64,000 nucleotides of DNA from NCBI GenBank assembly GCA_003427395.1, contig BFEA01000006.1:6107118-6171117 (forward strand), in the 5' to 3' direction. Below, piece after piece: positions 10,345 through 21,601 of the stretch. The DNA is from Chara braunii (lineage: Eukaryota; Streptophyta; Charophyceae; Charales; Characeae). The stretch's first letter is position 1. Each line of letters starts with the position of its first letter. The notes under the pieces are model-generated. The model had not been told where the DNA came from, made no database searches, and saw nothing but the letters and a program-made list of their open reading frames with translations. The position numbers were made by a program, and so were the translations under genes.

Positions 10345-11649
10345 CACACACACATGGCGGATATGAGTTTCCCCCTCCGACCAGTTGGCGGCCTGTTTTT
10401 TTTTCTTTCCCCTCCGACCAGTTTCCCCCTTGTTTGAAGTATGACTGGGGGACGGATATGAGTATGGATACCTTCTTTCCCCAAATACAATCAATTTATG
10501 CGCATCATGGGTGTACCGGTCCTGAAAGAAAGCTTGTAGGGGGTAAGACAGGCAAGACATGTTCAGGGTGTGTACTATGTTGCAGGCAAGACAGGTGATC
10601 AATATGAGAGCCAGTATGACTGAGCTAGGTGACAGATACTAGGTGGTGTTGGCAGAGGTGCTGATGGTGTTTGAAGAGGGGAAGAAAGCAGCCTTTACCC
10701 AAACGGCCTCCTCAGGCTTGAAAATGCAGAAGCTGTGTAGGTAGTAGGTTCATATGTTTTCTGAAAGAAAAGGAGTACATCAAATGAAGAAACTCGGCGT
10801 GCTTTTTGAAAATGGGAGAGTACAAGGAATTGCAGACACTCTGTGGGCTCATATGCTTTTTGGAATGAGGGTAGACATCTTGTTGTTTCAGAATGCTTTC
10901 AGTTTAGGGTTTCTGGTAAGGCAAAAGTTTCTGGTAAAAAGCTGTCCTTTCAGCTTCGGAAGCATAGAGAAGAGAGTGGAAATCATCTGCCGTCTTCTGT
11001 GATGGATGAGAGTCCATTCATGATCTACATGATCCATTCTCAGTCTGTTGACTACAATCAGTGCACAGGTGAGAGAGTATTTGAGTTTGAAGTGTCACCG
11101 GTTTTCCAAAGACGTGCTCGAGCTCAAAAGCTCTTTGTTCGATGGCTCTTCGCATATGTTCTGGTAGAGAGTTGGAGATGCATCACACCGACACCCGTTT
11201 CTTCGCCGGGGGGTGTTGGTGTGATGCATGTCCAACCTTCTACCATTGGTCCTTGCACACGTCGCCTGATACGAGGCAATGAAACGCAGATCCTACAGAC
11301 TTGTCCGTTAGAAAACCCGGTCATTATCACTGCATCTAGACTGAAAGTCGCACCAAATGCAGCCAGCTATAATGACCGGGCATTCTATTCAGGTGAAGAC
11401 GGTAGTGCTAGAGGCATCTGATGAATGCTGTGCTGACTGCAAGTGTGCCTAGAGGCTGCTAATGTTGGAGGCTAGCTGGGAAGTAAGAAGAGGATGTGTG
11501 ATGAGACACATTCCCTGGTGTTGGTAGAAGCAGGCTGCACTGGGCTGATAGTTCTTGAGACCTGTCGTAGATAGGAGTGTATGTTGGTTGTAAGGTCGAT
11601 AGCCGGCCCGCAGGAGAAGTATTTTGCTGTTGTGTTGATGATTGGAAGT
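10342..11649. other. Non-coding stretch with two palindromes
   Basis: No gene recognised. Two hairpin-forming palindromes stand out. At 11173-11230, GATGCATCACACCGACACCC faces GGGTGTTGGTGTGATGCATG. At 11317-11384, CCGGTCATTAT faces ATAATGACCGG with further pairing inside. Confidence 0.6.
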
Positions 11650-11814
11650 TTAAACCACCAGTACATGCCTCACATCGGCCGCGGCGCCGTTTCAGAGGCC
11701 GAAAAGCGTTGCGGCCCACCAATTTCTTTTATCGATGGCGCGCCATCGCTGACTCTTCTGGATAGGTGATGGGTTTCTTTCCAACAAGGCTGGGGCTGTG
11801 TACTGGCGGTTTAA
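11650..11814. mobile_element. TTAA-flanked MITE, copy 3
   Basis: 157-bp body (11654-11810) with TTAA at 11650-11653 and 11811-11814. Left end ACCACCAGTACATGC; right end, reverse-complemented, ACCGCCAGTACACAGC. The GC-rich interior has CGGCCGCGGCGCC. Same family as 599-746. Confidence 0.75.
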
Positions 11815-12489
11815 GAGGGTGGCGTTCACTATTGGAGCACTTCATTGAGGGGGACCCAACTTTGATTTTTTGACTTCTGATCAGACTTGATGGCATCCGA
11901 TCTTCACAATCTAACTCGTTGCAACTCTTTACTGCTTACAAGGTATAACCTACGTGTTATTTGTTTGTTAATTTATTTGATATTCTAAATACTAGTATTC
12001 CTTCAATCTGCTCAGAACGTAGGGCGAAGTATGTTGGCCGCCTAGAAGGGCGTGAAAGTTTTGGGCGAAGGCCTCCTGTAACAAACGTCATTGAGAAAGA
12101 AATAAGGGAGAGACGTTGGTGGAGGAGATGAGAAGAAGACCCACAAGCCGCTGTTGATGGACGATTCAATCTTCTTACGATTAAGCAGTCTGTCGTAGCG
12201 CTTCGGTTTCGGTCTCCCTTTTTGTCTAGCATTTGGTAGGCTGCTTTTGAAGAGGACAAATAATCTATGTTTTATTATTGCTATTTTCTCTGTTCCTCTT
12301 TATGCAGGGACGTGGTGCAACTCCAAGGTTTCAGTACTTGGGAAACATAGCAAAGTCATTATCTACATCAGTGGTTAGGTGCTGTTGCATTAATGACATA
12401 TAAAGGAGAGGTGAAAAAGAAAAGCATAATGTGTAGCAGGACAAGGAGCAGAGTATGGAAGTAACTTGGACTCTAGCTAGTTAATAACT
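11815..12489. other. Unassigned spacer
   Basis: No gene or repeat recognised. Confidence 0.55.
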
Positions 12490-12840
12490 GTGTGTACTTC
12501 AATATTTTGTCATTATTATCAGGTAAAGCATTATCCAAGGAAGATTAGCAATAGCGAACTTCAGCAATCAAACAGCATCATACACATGAGACCAGATAGT
12601 CGTGATCTCGAACCAAAAGCAGAATTGCATCACGAGTTTCACCAAATAAGAGCACACCAAAAGCTCGGAATTGACAATGCTGGAATAGTCTCATCATCAT
12701 CAACGACGAAGCAATGTTGATATCCTATCTGGCGCTTGGCGCCCAGACTACCAGTGACAGATTCTATCTAGCCTAGGCTACAATGCCGCTGAATACGTCA
12801 ACAGCTTCCCATGTACGAGCAGACCTCGTCCAATGCCGCA
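12490..12840 (+). repeat. Exon-like dispersed repeat, copy 1
   Basis: Shares ordered blocks with 44785-45170 and 45765-46160: AGCAATAGCGAA, CAAACAGCATCAT, TCACGAGTTTCACC, AAATAAGAGCAC, TATCCTATCTGGCGCT, CGCCCAGACTAC, TACGTCAACAG and GCAGACCTCGTCCAATGCCG. This copy lacks the CACCAGGT block seen at the end of the others. The element type is unknown. The TGGCGC word could be a primer-binding site after an LTR, or the unit could be a captured 5' exon. Confidence 0.7.
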
Positions 12841-13404
12841 CACCAAGGACCTCCATGCGCCCCATCTAGCATACAGCAGCACAGCTCGGCTATGGCTGCC
12901 TGCTCCTTCCAGCTCGCCCGTGAGCGCGTGAGCCTGACAGGCGATAGCGCAACAGCGCTTGCACACAAAGCAACCAGTGCCCGAATGCCGAATGCGTAGG
13001 CTGGCCCTGTCCTAAATGGAAGTGGCCAGCTTGCTTGCGTGCAGCCTGGCTGCGCTGGGTCCCTGCCCAGAAGCTTCCGGTTGGCCAAGGGGGATTGAGC
13101 CTCATACCAAATGAATCAGGCCCAGTGCCACCGACAGTTACCCATGCCCAACTGCCTGCTGTCTGAGTTGGGCCTATGCTGCGTATCTCGCCCAGGGCCT
13201 GACTCAGATACAATCGGTAAAGGGGGCCAGGGCCTGGGCGCCTTCAACCAACTGGCGCTGTGCAACTGCCTGAATTTTCCCCAGTTGCGAAGTAGTCAGA
13301 AATAGGCCTCTTGTCGTCTGTCGGGCCTGCCTGCACTTAGGGCGGCCGACCTGTTGCAAATAGGGGCCCAGTAGGGCTTATCGAGGCCTATGCCTTGCAC
13401 TCCC
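12841..13404. other. GGGCC-rich stretch downstream of the gypsy element
   Basis: Rich in GGGCCTG/TGGGCCT words. A short similar piece (GCCTGCCTNCACTTAGGGCGG) recurs near 41568. It could be the remains of the 3' LTR of the minus-strand gypsy element, but no second LTR is available for comparison. Confidence 0.4.
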
Positions 13405-13512
13405 TCCTCCATACTTCGCTAGTCCTCCGAGAAGTTCAATCTTTGATAATCTGGCGCTTTCCTTTTTGTAGAGACTTCTCATAGTGAGGGACAACCTGTG
13501 GAGCGGTTTGCA

Positions 13513-13854
13513 TCAGTTCCTCCCTTGTGAACCACCCTTTGGATCAGTGTGATGTCTGAACCGAACTTGGTATTGCAGCTTCGGTTTTAGAGGACGTCCC
13601 TTGCCAGTCGGTCTTGGAACTGGCATCTCTTTGTGATCCAAAATTTCATCAATGTCGACCTCTCCATCCATGGTTGGGGGCAGCATTGAACGTCGCGAAG
13701 GGGACTGGTCAGTTTCCTTGAAAGGTGCAAGCTTAGAAGCGTGAAAAATAGGGTAAGTGCGAAGATGTTCGGGAATCCGATTAACATATGAAGGTCCGTC
13801 TGGTTCATCCCCAACTATGTCTAGAAACTCCCACGGTCCGAAGTATTGTGGCAT
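13513..13854 (-). pseudogene. Gypsy integrase C-terminus with chromodomain-like tail
   Basis: Open minus frame of 113 codons beginning M-P-Q-Y-F-G-P-W-E-F-L-D-I-V-G, the GPY/F-type module that ends chromoviral integrases. It continues with YPIFHASKLAPFKE and then DIDEILDHKEMP, LQYQVRFRHHTD, which resembles a chromodomain (E-x-I-L-D-x-R, then Y-x-V-R-W). Such tails steer integration toward heterochromatin. The aromatic cage residues look incomplete. The frame ends in S-Q-G-R-N, and similarity to the usual downstream W-x-x-R-E-E-L is lost. Confidence 0.85.
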
Positions 13855-14119
13855 GAGCTTTCAGGAAATCCCGTGCTCCTGTCCCAGTTCAGAAGCCTTG
13901 ACCCAGACCCTGTCCCCTACCTGGAACATAGATGGGCGGCGGTGCTTGTTCTCAGATTCGATCATCGCCGCCTGTGCTTTGTGCAAGTGCCCTACTGCGT
14001 GCTGGATATGGTTCTCATATCTATAAGCGAATTCCAAAGTGCCTGGCGCAGCAAATGGCCGGTTCTCAGGTAACAGAAAGTCGAGGGGAAGTCTGGGTTT
14101 GAACGTTAGAAGTAGGCTA

Positions 14120-14854
14120 TTTGGACTTACTTGTACAGGCTGGCCATGAGAGCAAGCTTCTCATCCCAGTCCACTTGATTAGGCTTAATGTAATGCCTCA
14201 ACAAGTGTTGAACAGCACGGTTCAGTTGCTCTGCCTGTCCGTTTGCCTCCAGATGATTTCCAGATGTCATCCGCATCTGTGTTCCTTGTTTTGCAGCTGC
14301 GGCCTTCCACTGATTATAGACTTCGGCAGACCAAAGTCTCTAACCCAGATTTCCTTAAATAGCTTCAAAGCATACTCGGTCTTTGCTGTTTTCGGCATGG
14401 CCACTAACCTAGCATACTTACTAGATCTATCCACAATGACGTAGATGTACCTGATGCCATCCATGAAGTCCATGGGCAGGCTTTCACCAGGCCTTTCCGG
14501 AATGGGAAGGGGTTTGAGCAACCCAAGAGGAGCGTGTGTAAGGGGCTTGTCACGGTGACAAACTTGACAAGTCTCGACATACATCTCTCATCATTGTGGG
14601 TCACCAGAACCGCTGCAGCAGATTGGCTGCAGGCTTCTTGAAGCCAAAATGTTCGGTGACATCATATGATACTCACCTAAAAATAAACTACGCAAAGATT
14701 CCCTATTGGGAACACCCAAACGTTTATTCCCGGCCTTCTCAAGGAACAGCATGCCGTTGACCAACTCAAACTCGACAAAAGTCTCTTTGTCTTTAGCCTC
14801 GAGTCTGCGTATGATCTCGGGCATAAACGGGCCCTCGTGATAGGTATCCACCAA
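14120..14854 (-). pseudogene. Gypsy integrase (zinc finger and catalytic core), broken
   Basis: Read on the minus strand: the RNase H-IN linker (14591-14854; LEAKDKETFVEFELVNGMLF), a scrambled HHCC finger of which only CQVCHRDKP (about 14540-14570) is clear, then the core. The core has PMDFMDG (first catalytic Asp), YVIVDRSSKYARLVAMP and LFKEIWVRDFGLPKSI. The second catalytic Asp region is replaced by S-G-R-P-Q-L-Q at about 14300. After a frameshift, SGNHLEANGQAEQLNRAVQ carries the catalytic Glu (about 14230). Loss of the second Asp and the frameshift mean it is inactive. Confidence 0.85.
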
Positions 14855-14929
14855 AAACTAAGTAACATTGTCCGCAAGCCCAGTTTCGGTGACCAGCACG
14901 TCGAGAAAGTCTGGTCTATGAGATAGTCC

Positions 14930-15248
14930 GGCAGCAACTTGTTGTACACCCTCTTGATGTACTGGGGTTCAAAGTCATACTGCTCAATGACTTCGATCCA
15001 ACGCTTCAAAGCGTAGGAGAGTACCGGTCGAATCTTCATCAATCTCAGGGTCTGATGATCAGTCCTGACATAGAAAAAGCGACCAAGGAGGTAGTCCCTC
15101 TAGTGGGTGAGCGCTTGGATATGTACTCTACCGGCCTCAACTTTTTCCCCTCCTGCTGCGCAAGTACGGCGCCTGTGCCATATTGGCTAGCATCCGTAGT
15201 TACTACGAAAGGTTTGTCAGGATCAGGAAGTTTCAAGACCTCAAGGCA
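14930..15248 (-). pseudogene. Gypsy RNase H domain
   Basis: The minus frame at 15045-15260 contains LKLPDPDKPFVVTTDASQYG (first catalytic Asp codon at 15192-15194), GAVLAQQEGKKLRPVEYIS, and after a break MKIRPVLSYALKRWIEVIEQ and QYIKRVYNKLLPDYLI (14930-15042). This is the RNase H of Ty3/gypsy elements with middle portions missing. Its upstream neighbour in the protein, the RT thumb, lies inverted next to it. Confidence 0.88.
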
Positions 15249-15583
15249 TATGTAGCGCACTTAGACAAAGTCCTCAGTCTCCTTCGGCAGCACAAGTTAA
15301 AGATAAATGGGGAGAGGTGTGAGTTTGGCCACACCCATATCTTATACTTGGGTCATGAGACTTTCGCAGAGGGTTTGAAGCCCGATGACGCGAAGGTGGT
15401 CAGCATTCGTGACTGGCTGCGTCCTCAGTCTTTGACTGAGATGAGGTCCTTCTTAGGGATATCAGGCTACTACTGCAATTTTGTTCAGAATTATAGCATA
15501 GTGGTCACCCCTTTGACGAATCTGACTCGCCTTGACACCCCATGGGAGTGGACAAACGGGTGTGAGGCTGCTTTCAGACAACT
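15249..15583 (+). pseudogene. Inverted RT C-terminal segment of the same gypsy element
   Basis: On the plus strand this encodes AHLDKVLSLLRQHKL, NGERCEFGHTHILYLGHETF, EGLKPDDAKVVSIRDW, PQSLTEMRSFLGISGYYCNF and RLDTPWEWTNGCEAAFRQL. That is exactly the stretch that should follow the Y-L-D-D motif and precede KLPDPDKPFVV, yet both neighbours are on the minus strand. The open frame (15183-15617) is uninterrupted through the segment, so the coding content is well preserved. The simplest reading is an in-place inversion rather than a separate insertion, because nothing is missing or duplicated at the protein level. Confidence 0.9.
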
Positions 15584-15960
15584 GCCGAGGTACACAATGA
15601 CAAACTTATCCAAGTAGTCGTGAAATGTCCGATTCATAGCGTGCCAAGAGCATTACAAAGGCTGAAAGGCATCACGATAAACTCGTACAGACCGTACCTG
15701 GTCAGGAATGCGTTTTTTTGTTGATCATCGGGCCGGGTTGCAATCTGATGGTACCCGGACTTCAGATCTATCTTACTGAAGTACCGGCACCCTTGCACTT
15801 TATCTAACAAGTTGTTGATGCGCGGTAGGGGCTCTCTGTTCTTGATAATGATGGCATTAAGGCCCCTATAATCAATGCACATCCTTCGGTACGAATAGGA
15901 TTGGAGATCCATAAGGAGAAACACTCGGCCGAATCCAACCCTTCTCTATGAGTTCCTTCA
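15584..15960 (-). pseudogene. Gypsy RT, N-terminal half (fingers/palm)
   Basis: Minus frame with [20 protein letters not shown], a catalytic Asp in [29 protein letters not shown] and, after a frameshift near 15650, [17 protein letters not shown]. The next residues should be the catalytic D-D of Y-L-D-D but read G-S, at the inversion breakpoint (about 15583). Typical Ty3/gypsy RT, inactivated. Confidence 0.9.
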
Positions 15961-16041
15961 GTTGCCAACGAAGCTTATAAAGTTCGCCTAGAGACATCCG
16001 ATAGATCCTAAGCTTTGGGATACTAGACCTTGGGATAATCT

Positions 16042-16849
16042 CTATTGCTTAACGACCTCCCTCTTAACAATCCCTGTAGGCTCTTCAAATACATCAGGGT
16101 ACTTGGCAACTACTCCCTCCACCTTCGACGATATTTTCACCGTATCGCCTACTGTAGAGACATAAGCTAGATACATACCCTCCTCCGGATTTTGCTTATT
16201 ATAGTTATAGAACGCTGCCGCACTCATGCATCCGTGAGACTCGATCAGATTACGAGCTTTAAACTTACATAATCCGGCGGTCCCCACACGTAGCGAAGTG
16301 TGTTTGACCACTTTTCGGTGCCACAAAAAGGTAGTACATACCTAACAAGATATCCATAGGGAAATCATCGCTCACTAGGAATGAGACACAATGTCTCAAT
16401 TCCCTTCCCTCATACGGGAAACGACACTCAACATCTTGGTGGTAGTCGTTGACTACCATGCACTGTGTGTTGGCACATGTCGACTCCACAAATCGACTTA
16501 GGCGCTGCATTCGCCCCTGTAAGCGCAACCTCTCAACACACGCGTGACTAATGAAGTTCCTAGTCGAGCAAGTGTCATAATCGGCCCCGGCCTTGCGGCC
16601 GCCGATGACTACCTCGTCGACGAACATCTGTCCTTTAGGGGCTTTGGCCAATGCCGTCCAAAATGTTAGTGGGTCTGATCTAGACCACTCCTCCTCTAGC
16701 TCCTCTAAGGATTCAAAGACATCCATCGAATAGAGGCTCGATGGGTCATAATGTGTTTGCGGGATGACGATGGAGTCAGAAGCTTGGACCATCTCTCGAG
16801 ATGGTGAGGGTGTGTCCACCATCTCGACCGTATCAGAAACATCTACCAT
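16042..16849 (-). pseudogene. Gypsy protease and protease-RT linker
   Basis: The frame at 16265-16849 has an acidic N-terminus (FESLEELEEEWSRSD), then DYDTCSTRNFISHACVERL and FPMDILLGMYYL. These are the retropepsin active-site block and the I-L-G-M-D-W block. The expected D-T/S-G-A/S is D-T-C-S (16565-16576), so the active-site Gly is lost. The frame at 16042-16326 continues the linker: KYPDVFEEPTGI, the usual V-F-x-E-P-x-G before the RT. Confidence 0.87.
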
Positions 16850-17049
16850 TCCTATTGGCCCGACGCGTTTCTCGGAGCAGTGTTAGAACTACTGGTCACA
16901 TTGCTATCAACGGGAGCTGAGGATCCCAACGCACCATCTCTCGAGATGGTGAGGGTGTGACCACCACCTCGACCCTAGCAGAAACATTTACCATTACTGG
17001 CCCGACGCGTTTCCCGGAGCAGTGTCAGAACTACTGGTCACATTGCTAC

Positions 17050-17200
17050 CAACGGAAGCGGAGGATCCTAACGCCTGACCCATCGTAGGCGGGATCTTCC
17101 CGGTCACCTTTTTGTTACGACACTTGAATTGGTTATGGCTATATTGGCCACAACAAATGCAAGCTTGTCGGGTGTACCGCTCTTTGTGGGTGTACTCATG
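17050..17200 (-). pseudogene. Gypsy Gag C-terminus with CCHC zinc knuckle
   Basis: The minus strand encodes C-I-C-C-G-Q-Y-S-H-N-Q-F-K-C at 17120-17161, a perfect Cys-x2-Cys-x4-His-x4-Cys zinc knuckle that binds retroelement RNA, followed by RNKKVTGKIPPTMGQ. Gag upstream of about 17200 is replaced by the macrosatellite. Confidence 0.88.
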
Positions 17201-17967
17201 TGTGAACGATACACATAAAGCCTAGTTGCGAAATTACACAGATGCACGAGAAGTCGTGAACAACAAAGAGCACAATTGCAACGAGAGTCCATCGAACTGC
17301 AACAATACAATGAAGTAATGAGCTAATGTTCAACCCTCAGGCCACACCAACTCAGTATCCAAAGTCGCTCCTCTATGTTTGGGAAGGAGAGGGGGGGCTG
17401 CTGCGATGTAGCTGGCGGTGGGCGAGGGGGGTCGACGCGGCATAATCGGCCTTCCACTCCCTTGACTCGCCGCCGCCCCTCCCCCCCTTTTCCTCCTCCT
17501 CCTCTTCCTCTTCCTACGCCTCCGCCTCCTCCTCTTCCTCCTCCTCCTCCTTCCTCCTCCTCCTCCTCGGCGATCCTCCTTCCTCCTCCTCCTTCCTCCT
17601 CCTTCCTCCTCTTCCTACGCCGCCTCCTCTTCTGCCTCCTTCCTCCTTTCTCCCCCACGATCCTCCTTCCTCCTCCTCTTTCTCCTCCTCTTCCTCTTCC
17701 TCCTCCTCCTCTTCCTCCTCTTCCTCCTCGCCGCCTCCTCCCCCTCCTCCAACTCTTCCTCTACGCCGCCTCCTCCTCCTCCTCCTCCTCCTCCCCCTCC
17801 TTGTTGGCGCTTTCCTCCTCGCAGTCCAACCGATCACGCGTTCGGCCCCATACTGCCCGGACCGGCCTTTTTCTTTTCCCGTTAATCGATCAATGAAAAA
17901 AAAACAAAAAAAAACAATCGGATCAATCAATCAATAAATCAATCGATCGAAAAAAAAAAAGAAAACT

Positions 17968-18051
17968 GTTATCCAATCGAATGATTCGATTGGATTATGA
18001 TTTTGATTCAAAATCAAGATCCAATCAAATCGATTGATTCGATTGGATAAC
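17968..18051. repeat. Macrosatellite palindrome, unit 1
   Basis: GTTATCCAATCGAAT ... ATTCGATTGGATAAC, a long inverted repeat centred on TTTTGATTCAAAA. This copy has a short deletion in the left arm. Confidence 0.9.
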
Positions 18052-18775
18052 AATTTTTTTTTTTTTTTTTTTTTTCGGTTGATTGATTGATTGATTGAAT
18101 GATTGATTAATTGATTGATCGAGTGATTGAGTGGGTGATATGGAAGGAATATGAGTGTGAACGATACACAGAAAGCCTAGTTGCGAAATCACACAGATGT
18201 CCGAGTAGTCGTGTACAAGCAAATAATATAAATGCACCGAGAATCCACCGAACTAAAGCAATACAATGAAGTAATGAGCCAATGTTCAACCCTCAGGCCA
18301 CACCAACACAGTATCCAAAGCCGCTCCTCTTTGTTTGGGAAGGGAGGGGGGGGCTGTTGCGATGCAGCTGGCGGCGGGGGAGGGGGGTCGTCGCGACATA
18401 GGCGGCCTTCCACTCCCCCGACTCGCCACCGCCCCTCCCCCTTTTTTCCTCCTCCTCCTCTTCCTCTTCCTCCGCCTCCTGCTCCTCCTCCGCCTCCCCC
18501 TCCTTCCTCCTCCTCCTCGGCGATCCTCCTTTTTTCTCCTCCTCCACCTCCTCGACGATCCTCCTTCCTCCTCCTCTTTTTCCTCCTCACATTCTCCTCC
18601 TCCTCCTCCTCCACCTCCTCTTCCCCCTCGCCTCCTCCTCCTCCTCCTCCTTGTCCTCCTCCTCCTCGTTGGCCCTTTCCTCCTCCTCGCAGTCCAACCC
18701 ATCACTCGTTCGGCCCCATACCGCCTGGACCAACCTTTTTTTTTCCGTTAATCAATCAATGAAAAAAAAAAAACA

Positions 18776-19190
18776 GAATTGACGAGATCAAATCCTGGCC
18801 TGAAAAAGAAAAGAGGATATCTGTGGTTCTCTTGGTCACGAGAAAAAAAGCCAAAAGAGGGGAGGGTCAAAATAAATGGAATGGAGTCAATGGACCATTT
18901 TTGGTACAAACTGCCTTGTTTGTGGTCCCTGCCCACACATACAGAAGCTGAAGAAAAAATTTCGAAAAAAAAAAAAAAAAGCCAAAGCAGCACTGGGGAG
19001 AAGGGGGTACGCTGAGGACAATTGCCCCAAGGAAAGGGAGGGTGGTGGCCTCATAAGGTGGATCACAAACAGAAAAAAGAAAAGAGAGGACTAGAGACCA
19101 AACTCAGCACACCGCAGACTGTTGATTGATATTTCTGTCGAGAGTTCAGCCTAACCCGGACCAGCTTGAAGTGACTGTTCCTACCAGCAA
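18776..19190. other. Insertion within macrosatellite unit 2
   Basis: About 415 bp absent from the other units, lying between the A-rich run and AAAACTATCGGAT. Contains A-homopolymers. No family recognised, and target duplications are obscured by the A tracts. Confidence 0.6.
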
Positions 19191-19245
19191 AAACTATCGG
19201 ATGAATTAATCAATCAATCAACCAAAAAACAAATAAAAATAAATT

Positions 19246-19338
19246 GTTATCCAATTGAATCAATCAATCGATTGGATTGGATCTTGATTTTCAATCAAAA
19301 TCAATTTCCAATCGAATCGATTGATTCGATTGGATAAC
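19246..19338. repeat. Macrosatellite palindrome, unit 2
   Basis: GTTATCCAATTGAATC ... GATTCGATTGGATAAC around TTGATTTTCAATCAAAA. Some arm mismatches. Confidence 0.9.
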
Positions 19339-19382
19339 AATTTTTTTTTTTTTCCCCGATTGATTGATTGATTGATGAATGA

Positions 19383-19419
<37 letters not shown>

Positions 19420-20272
19420 TTGATTAATCGATTCGATTGGATAACAATTTTTTTTTTCGTTCCCGATTGATTGATTGATTGATGAATGAATTGATTGATT
19501 GATTGGTTGATTGATTGGTTGATTAATTGGTTGATTGATTGATTGATTGATTGATTGACTGATATGCAAAGAATATGAGTGTGAAAGATACACAGAAAGC
19601 CTAGTTGCGAAATGACACAGATGTCTTAGTAGTCGTGTACAAGGAAAGAGCATAATTGCATCGAGAATCCATCGAACTAAAGCAATACAATGAAGTAATG
19701 AACCAATGTTCAACCTTCAAGCCACACCAACACAGTATCCAAAGTTGCTCCTCTCTGTTNGGGAAGGGGGGGGGGGGCTGATGCGATGGAGCTGGCAGCG
19801 GGGTAAGGGGGTCGACGCGACATAGTTACTCCCCCGACTCATCGCCGCCCCTCCTCCTTTTTTCCTCCTCCTACTCTTCCTCTTTCTCTGCCTCCTCCTC
19901 TTCCACCTCGTCCTCCTTCCTCCTCCTCAACGATTCTCCTTCCTCCTCGTCGGCGATCCTCCTTCGTCCTTCTTTCTCCTCCTCGTCCTCCTCGACGATC
20001 CTCCTTCCTCGTCCTCCTCTTCCTCCTCGCCTCCTCCTCCTCCTCCTCCTCCTCTTCATCTTCACCTCCTCGTCCTCATCCTTGTCCTCCTCCCCCTCCT
20101 CGTTGGCCCTTTCCTGCTCCTTGCAGTCCAACCAATCACATGTTCGACCCCATACCGCCTGGGCCAACCCTTTTTTTTCCCGTTAATCGATCAATGAAAA
20201 AAACGAACAAAAATAAAACCTACTGGATGAATCAACCAATCAATCAATCGATCGAAACAAAAAAGAAAAACT

Positions 20273-20361
20273 GTTATCCAATCGAATCAATCGATTCTAT
20301 TGGATCTTGATTTTGAATCAAAATCAAGATCCAATCAAATCGATTGATTCGATTGGATAAC
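20273..20361. repeat. Macrosatellite palindrome, unit 3
   Basis: Arms of about 43 bp around TTTTGAATCAAAA, nearly perfect. Confidence 0.92.
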
Positions 20362-20382
20362 AAATTTTTTTATTTTTTTTTT

Positions 20383-20414
<32 letters not shown>

Positions 20415-21124
20415 ATGCAAAGAATATGAGTGTGAACGATACACAGCAAACCTAGTTGCAAAATTACACAGATGTTCGAGTAGTCGTGCACAATCCATCG
20501 AACTAAAGCAATACAATGAAGTAATGTGTCAATTTTCAACCCTCAGGGCACACCGATACAATGTCCAAAGTCGCTCCTCTTTGTAGGGGAAGGAGGGGGG
20601 GGGGCTGCTTCAATGCAGCTGGCGGCGGGGGAGGGGGGTCGACGCGACCTAGTCGGCCTTCCACTCCCCTGACTCGCCGCCGTCCCTCCCCCCTTTTTCC
20701 TCCTCCTCCTCTTCGTCTTCCTCCGCCTCCTTCGCCTCCTCCGCCTCCTCTGCCGTCTCCTCCTTCCTCTTCTTCCTCCTCGGCGATCCTCCTTCCTTCT
20801 CTGCGATCTTGCTCCTTTCTCCTCCTCCTCCTCCTCCTCGACGATCCTCCTTCCTTCTCCTGCTCTTCCTCCTCGTCTCCTCTCGTCTCCTCTTTCTTCT
20901 CCTCCTCTTCCTCCTCGCCTCCTCCTTCTCCTCCTCCCCCTCCTCGATGACCCTTTCCTGCTCCTCACAGTCCAACTGATCACGCGTTCGACACCATACC
21001 GCCCGGACCAGCATTTTTGTTTTTTTTCGTTAATCGATTAATGAAAAAAAAAAAAACAAAACAAAAAAAAACGGATCAATTAATCAATCAATCAATAGAA
21101 AAAAAAAGGAGAAACTGTTATCCA

Positions 21125-21590
21125 ACACAAGCGGTTATTGGGTAGCTGAAAATTCAAGAATGAAAATTTTAAAGTGAGAGTTTTAGGCAGTCCAAAAATC
21201 CTGAATGATCCTCAAGTGGTGAAAGGTCCGAAGACCTTGAAAACCACCTGATTAGGCAGGCTGCATCATGAAGCGGTGAAGGGTGTCATGAAGTGGTCAA
21301 GTGAGAGTTTTGGTCAGTTTGAAAATCCTGAATGGTTCTGAAGTGGTGAAAGGTCCGAAGACCATGAAAACCACCCTTCACCACTTGAGGATGCATCCTG
21401 CCTAAACATGTGGTTTTCAGGGTCTTCGGAGCTTTCACCACTTCAGGACCATTCATGATTTTCAGACCTGAATGTTCGGAAGTGGTGAAAGGTCCGAAGA
21501 CCCTGAAAACCACTTGTTTCGACATGCTGCATCCTGAATTGATGAAGGGTGTCCTGAAGTGGTGATGAAAAATATGACTGTTGTTAACCA
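21125..21590. mobile_element. Modular repeat inserted in macrosatellite unit 4 (copy 1)
   Basis: A ~466-bp sequence beginning CACAAGCGGTTATTGGGTAG and ending near GACTGTTGTTAACC. It is built of repeated modules such as AAGTGGTGAAAGGTCCGAAG and CCTGAAAACCACCTG, one of them inverted in the middle, so it can fold on itself. It interrupts the palindrome of this unit just after GTTATCCAA. A second full copy is at 24193-24662, so it is a mobile repeat. Coding frames are short, and no transposase is seen. Confidence 0.82.
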
Positions 21591-21601
21591 TCTCATTTTT
21601 C

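Larger units (their letters stand above)
13405..17200 (-). mobile_element. Ty3/gypsy retrotransposon, 5'-truncated, internally inverted
   Basis: Minus-strand element read from high to low coordinates: end of Gag with a CCHC zinc knuckle (17120-17161), retropepsin-like protease, linker, RT, RNase H, integrase and a chromodomain-like C-terminus ending near 13513. A purine-rich GGAGGAGGGA (minus strand, about 13408) is a candidate polypurine tract. Upstream Gag is cut off at about 17200, where the macrosatellite begins, so the 5' LTR is gone. A ~335-bp segment of the RT C-terminal half lies in the opposite orientation (15249-15583). Many stops and frameshifts make it dead. Order PR-RT-RH-IN identifies Ty3/gypsy (Metaviridae-like). 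Confidence 0.92.
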
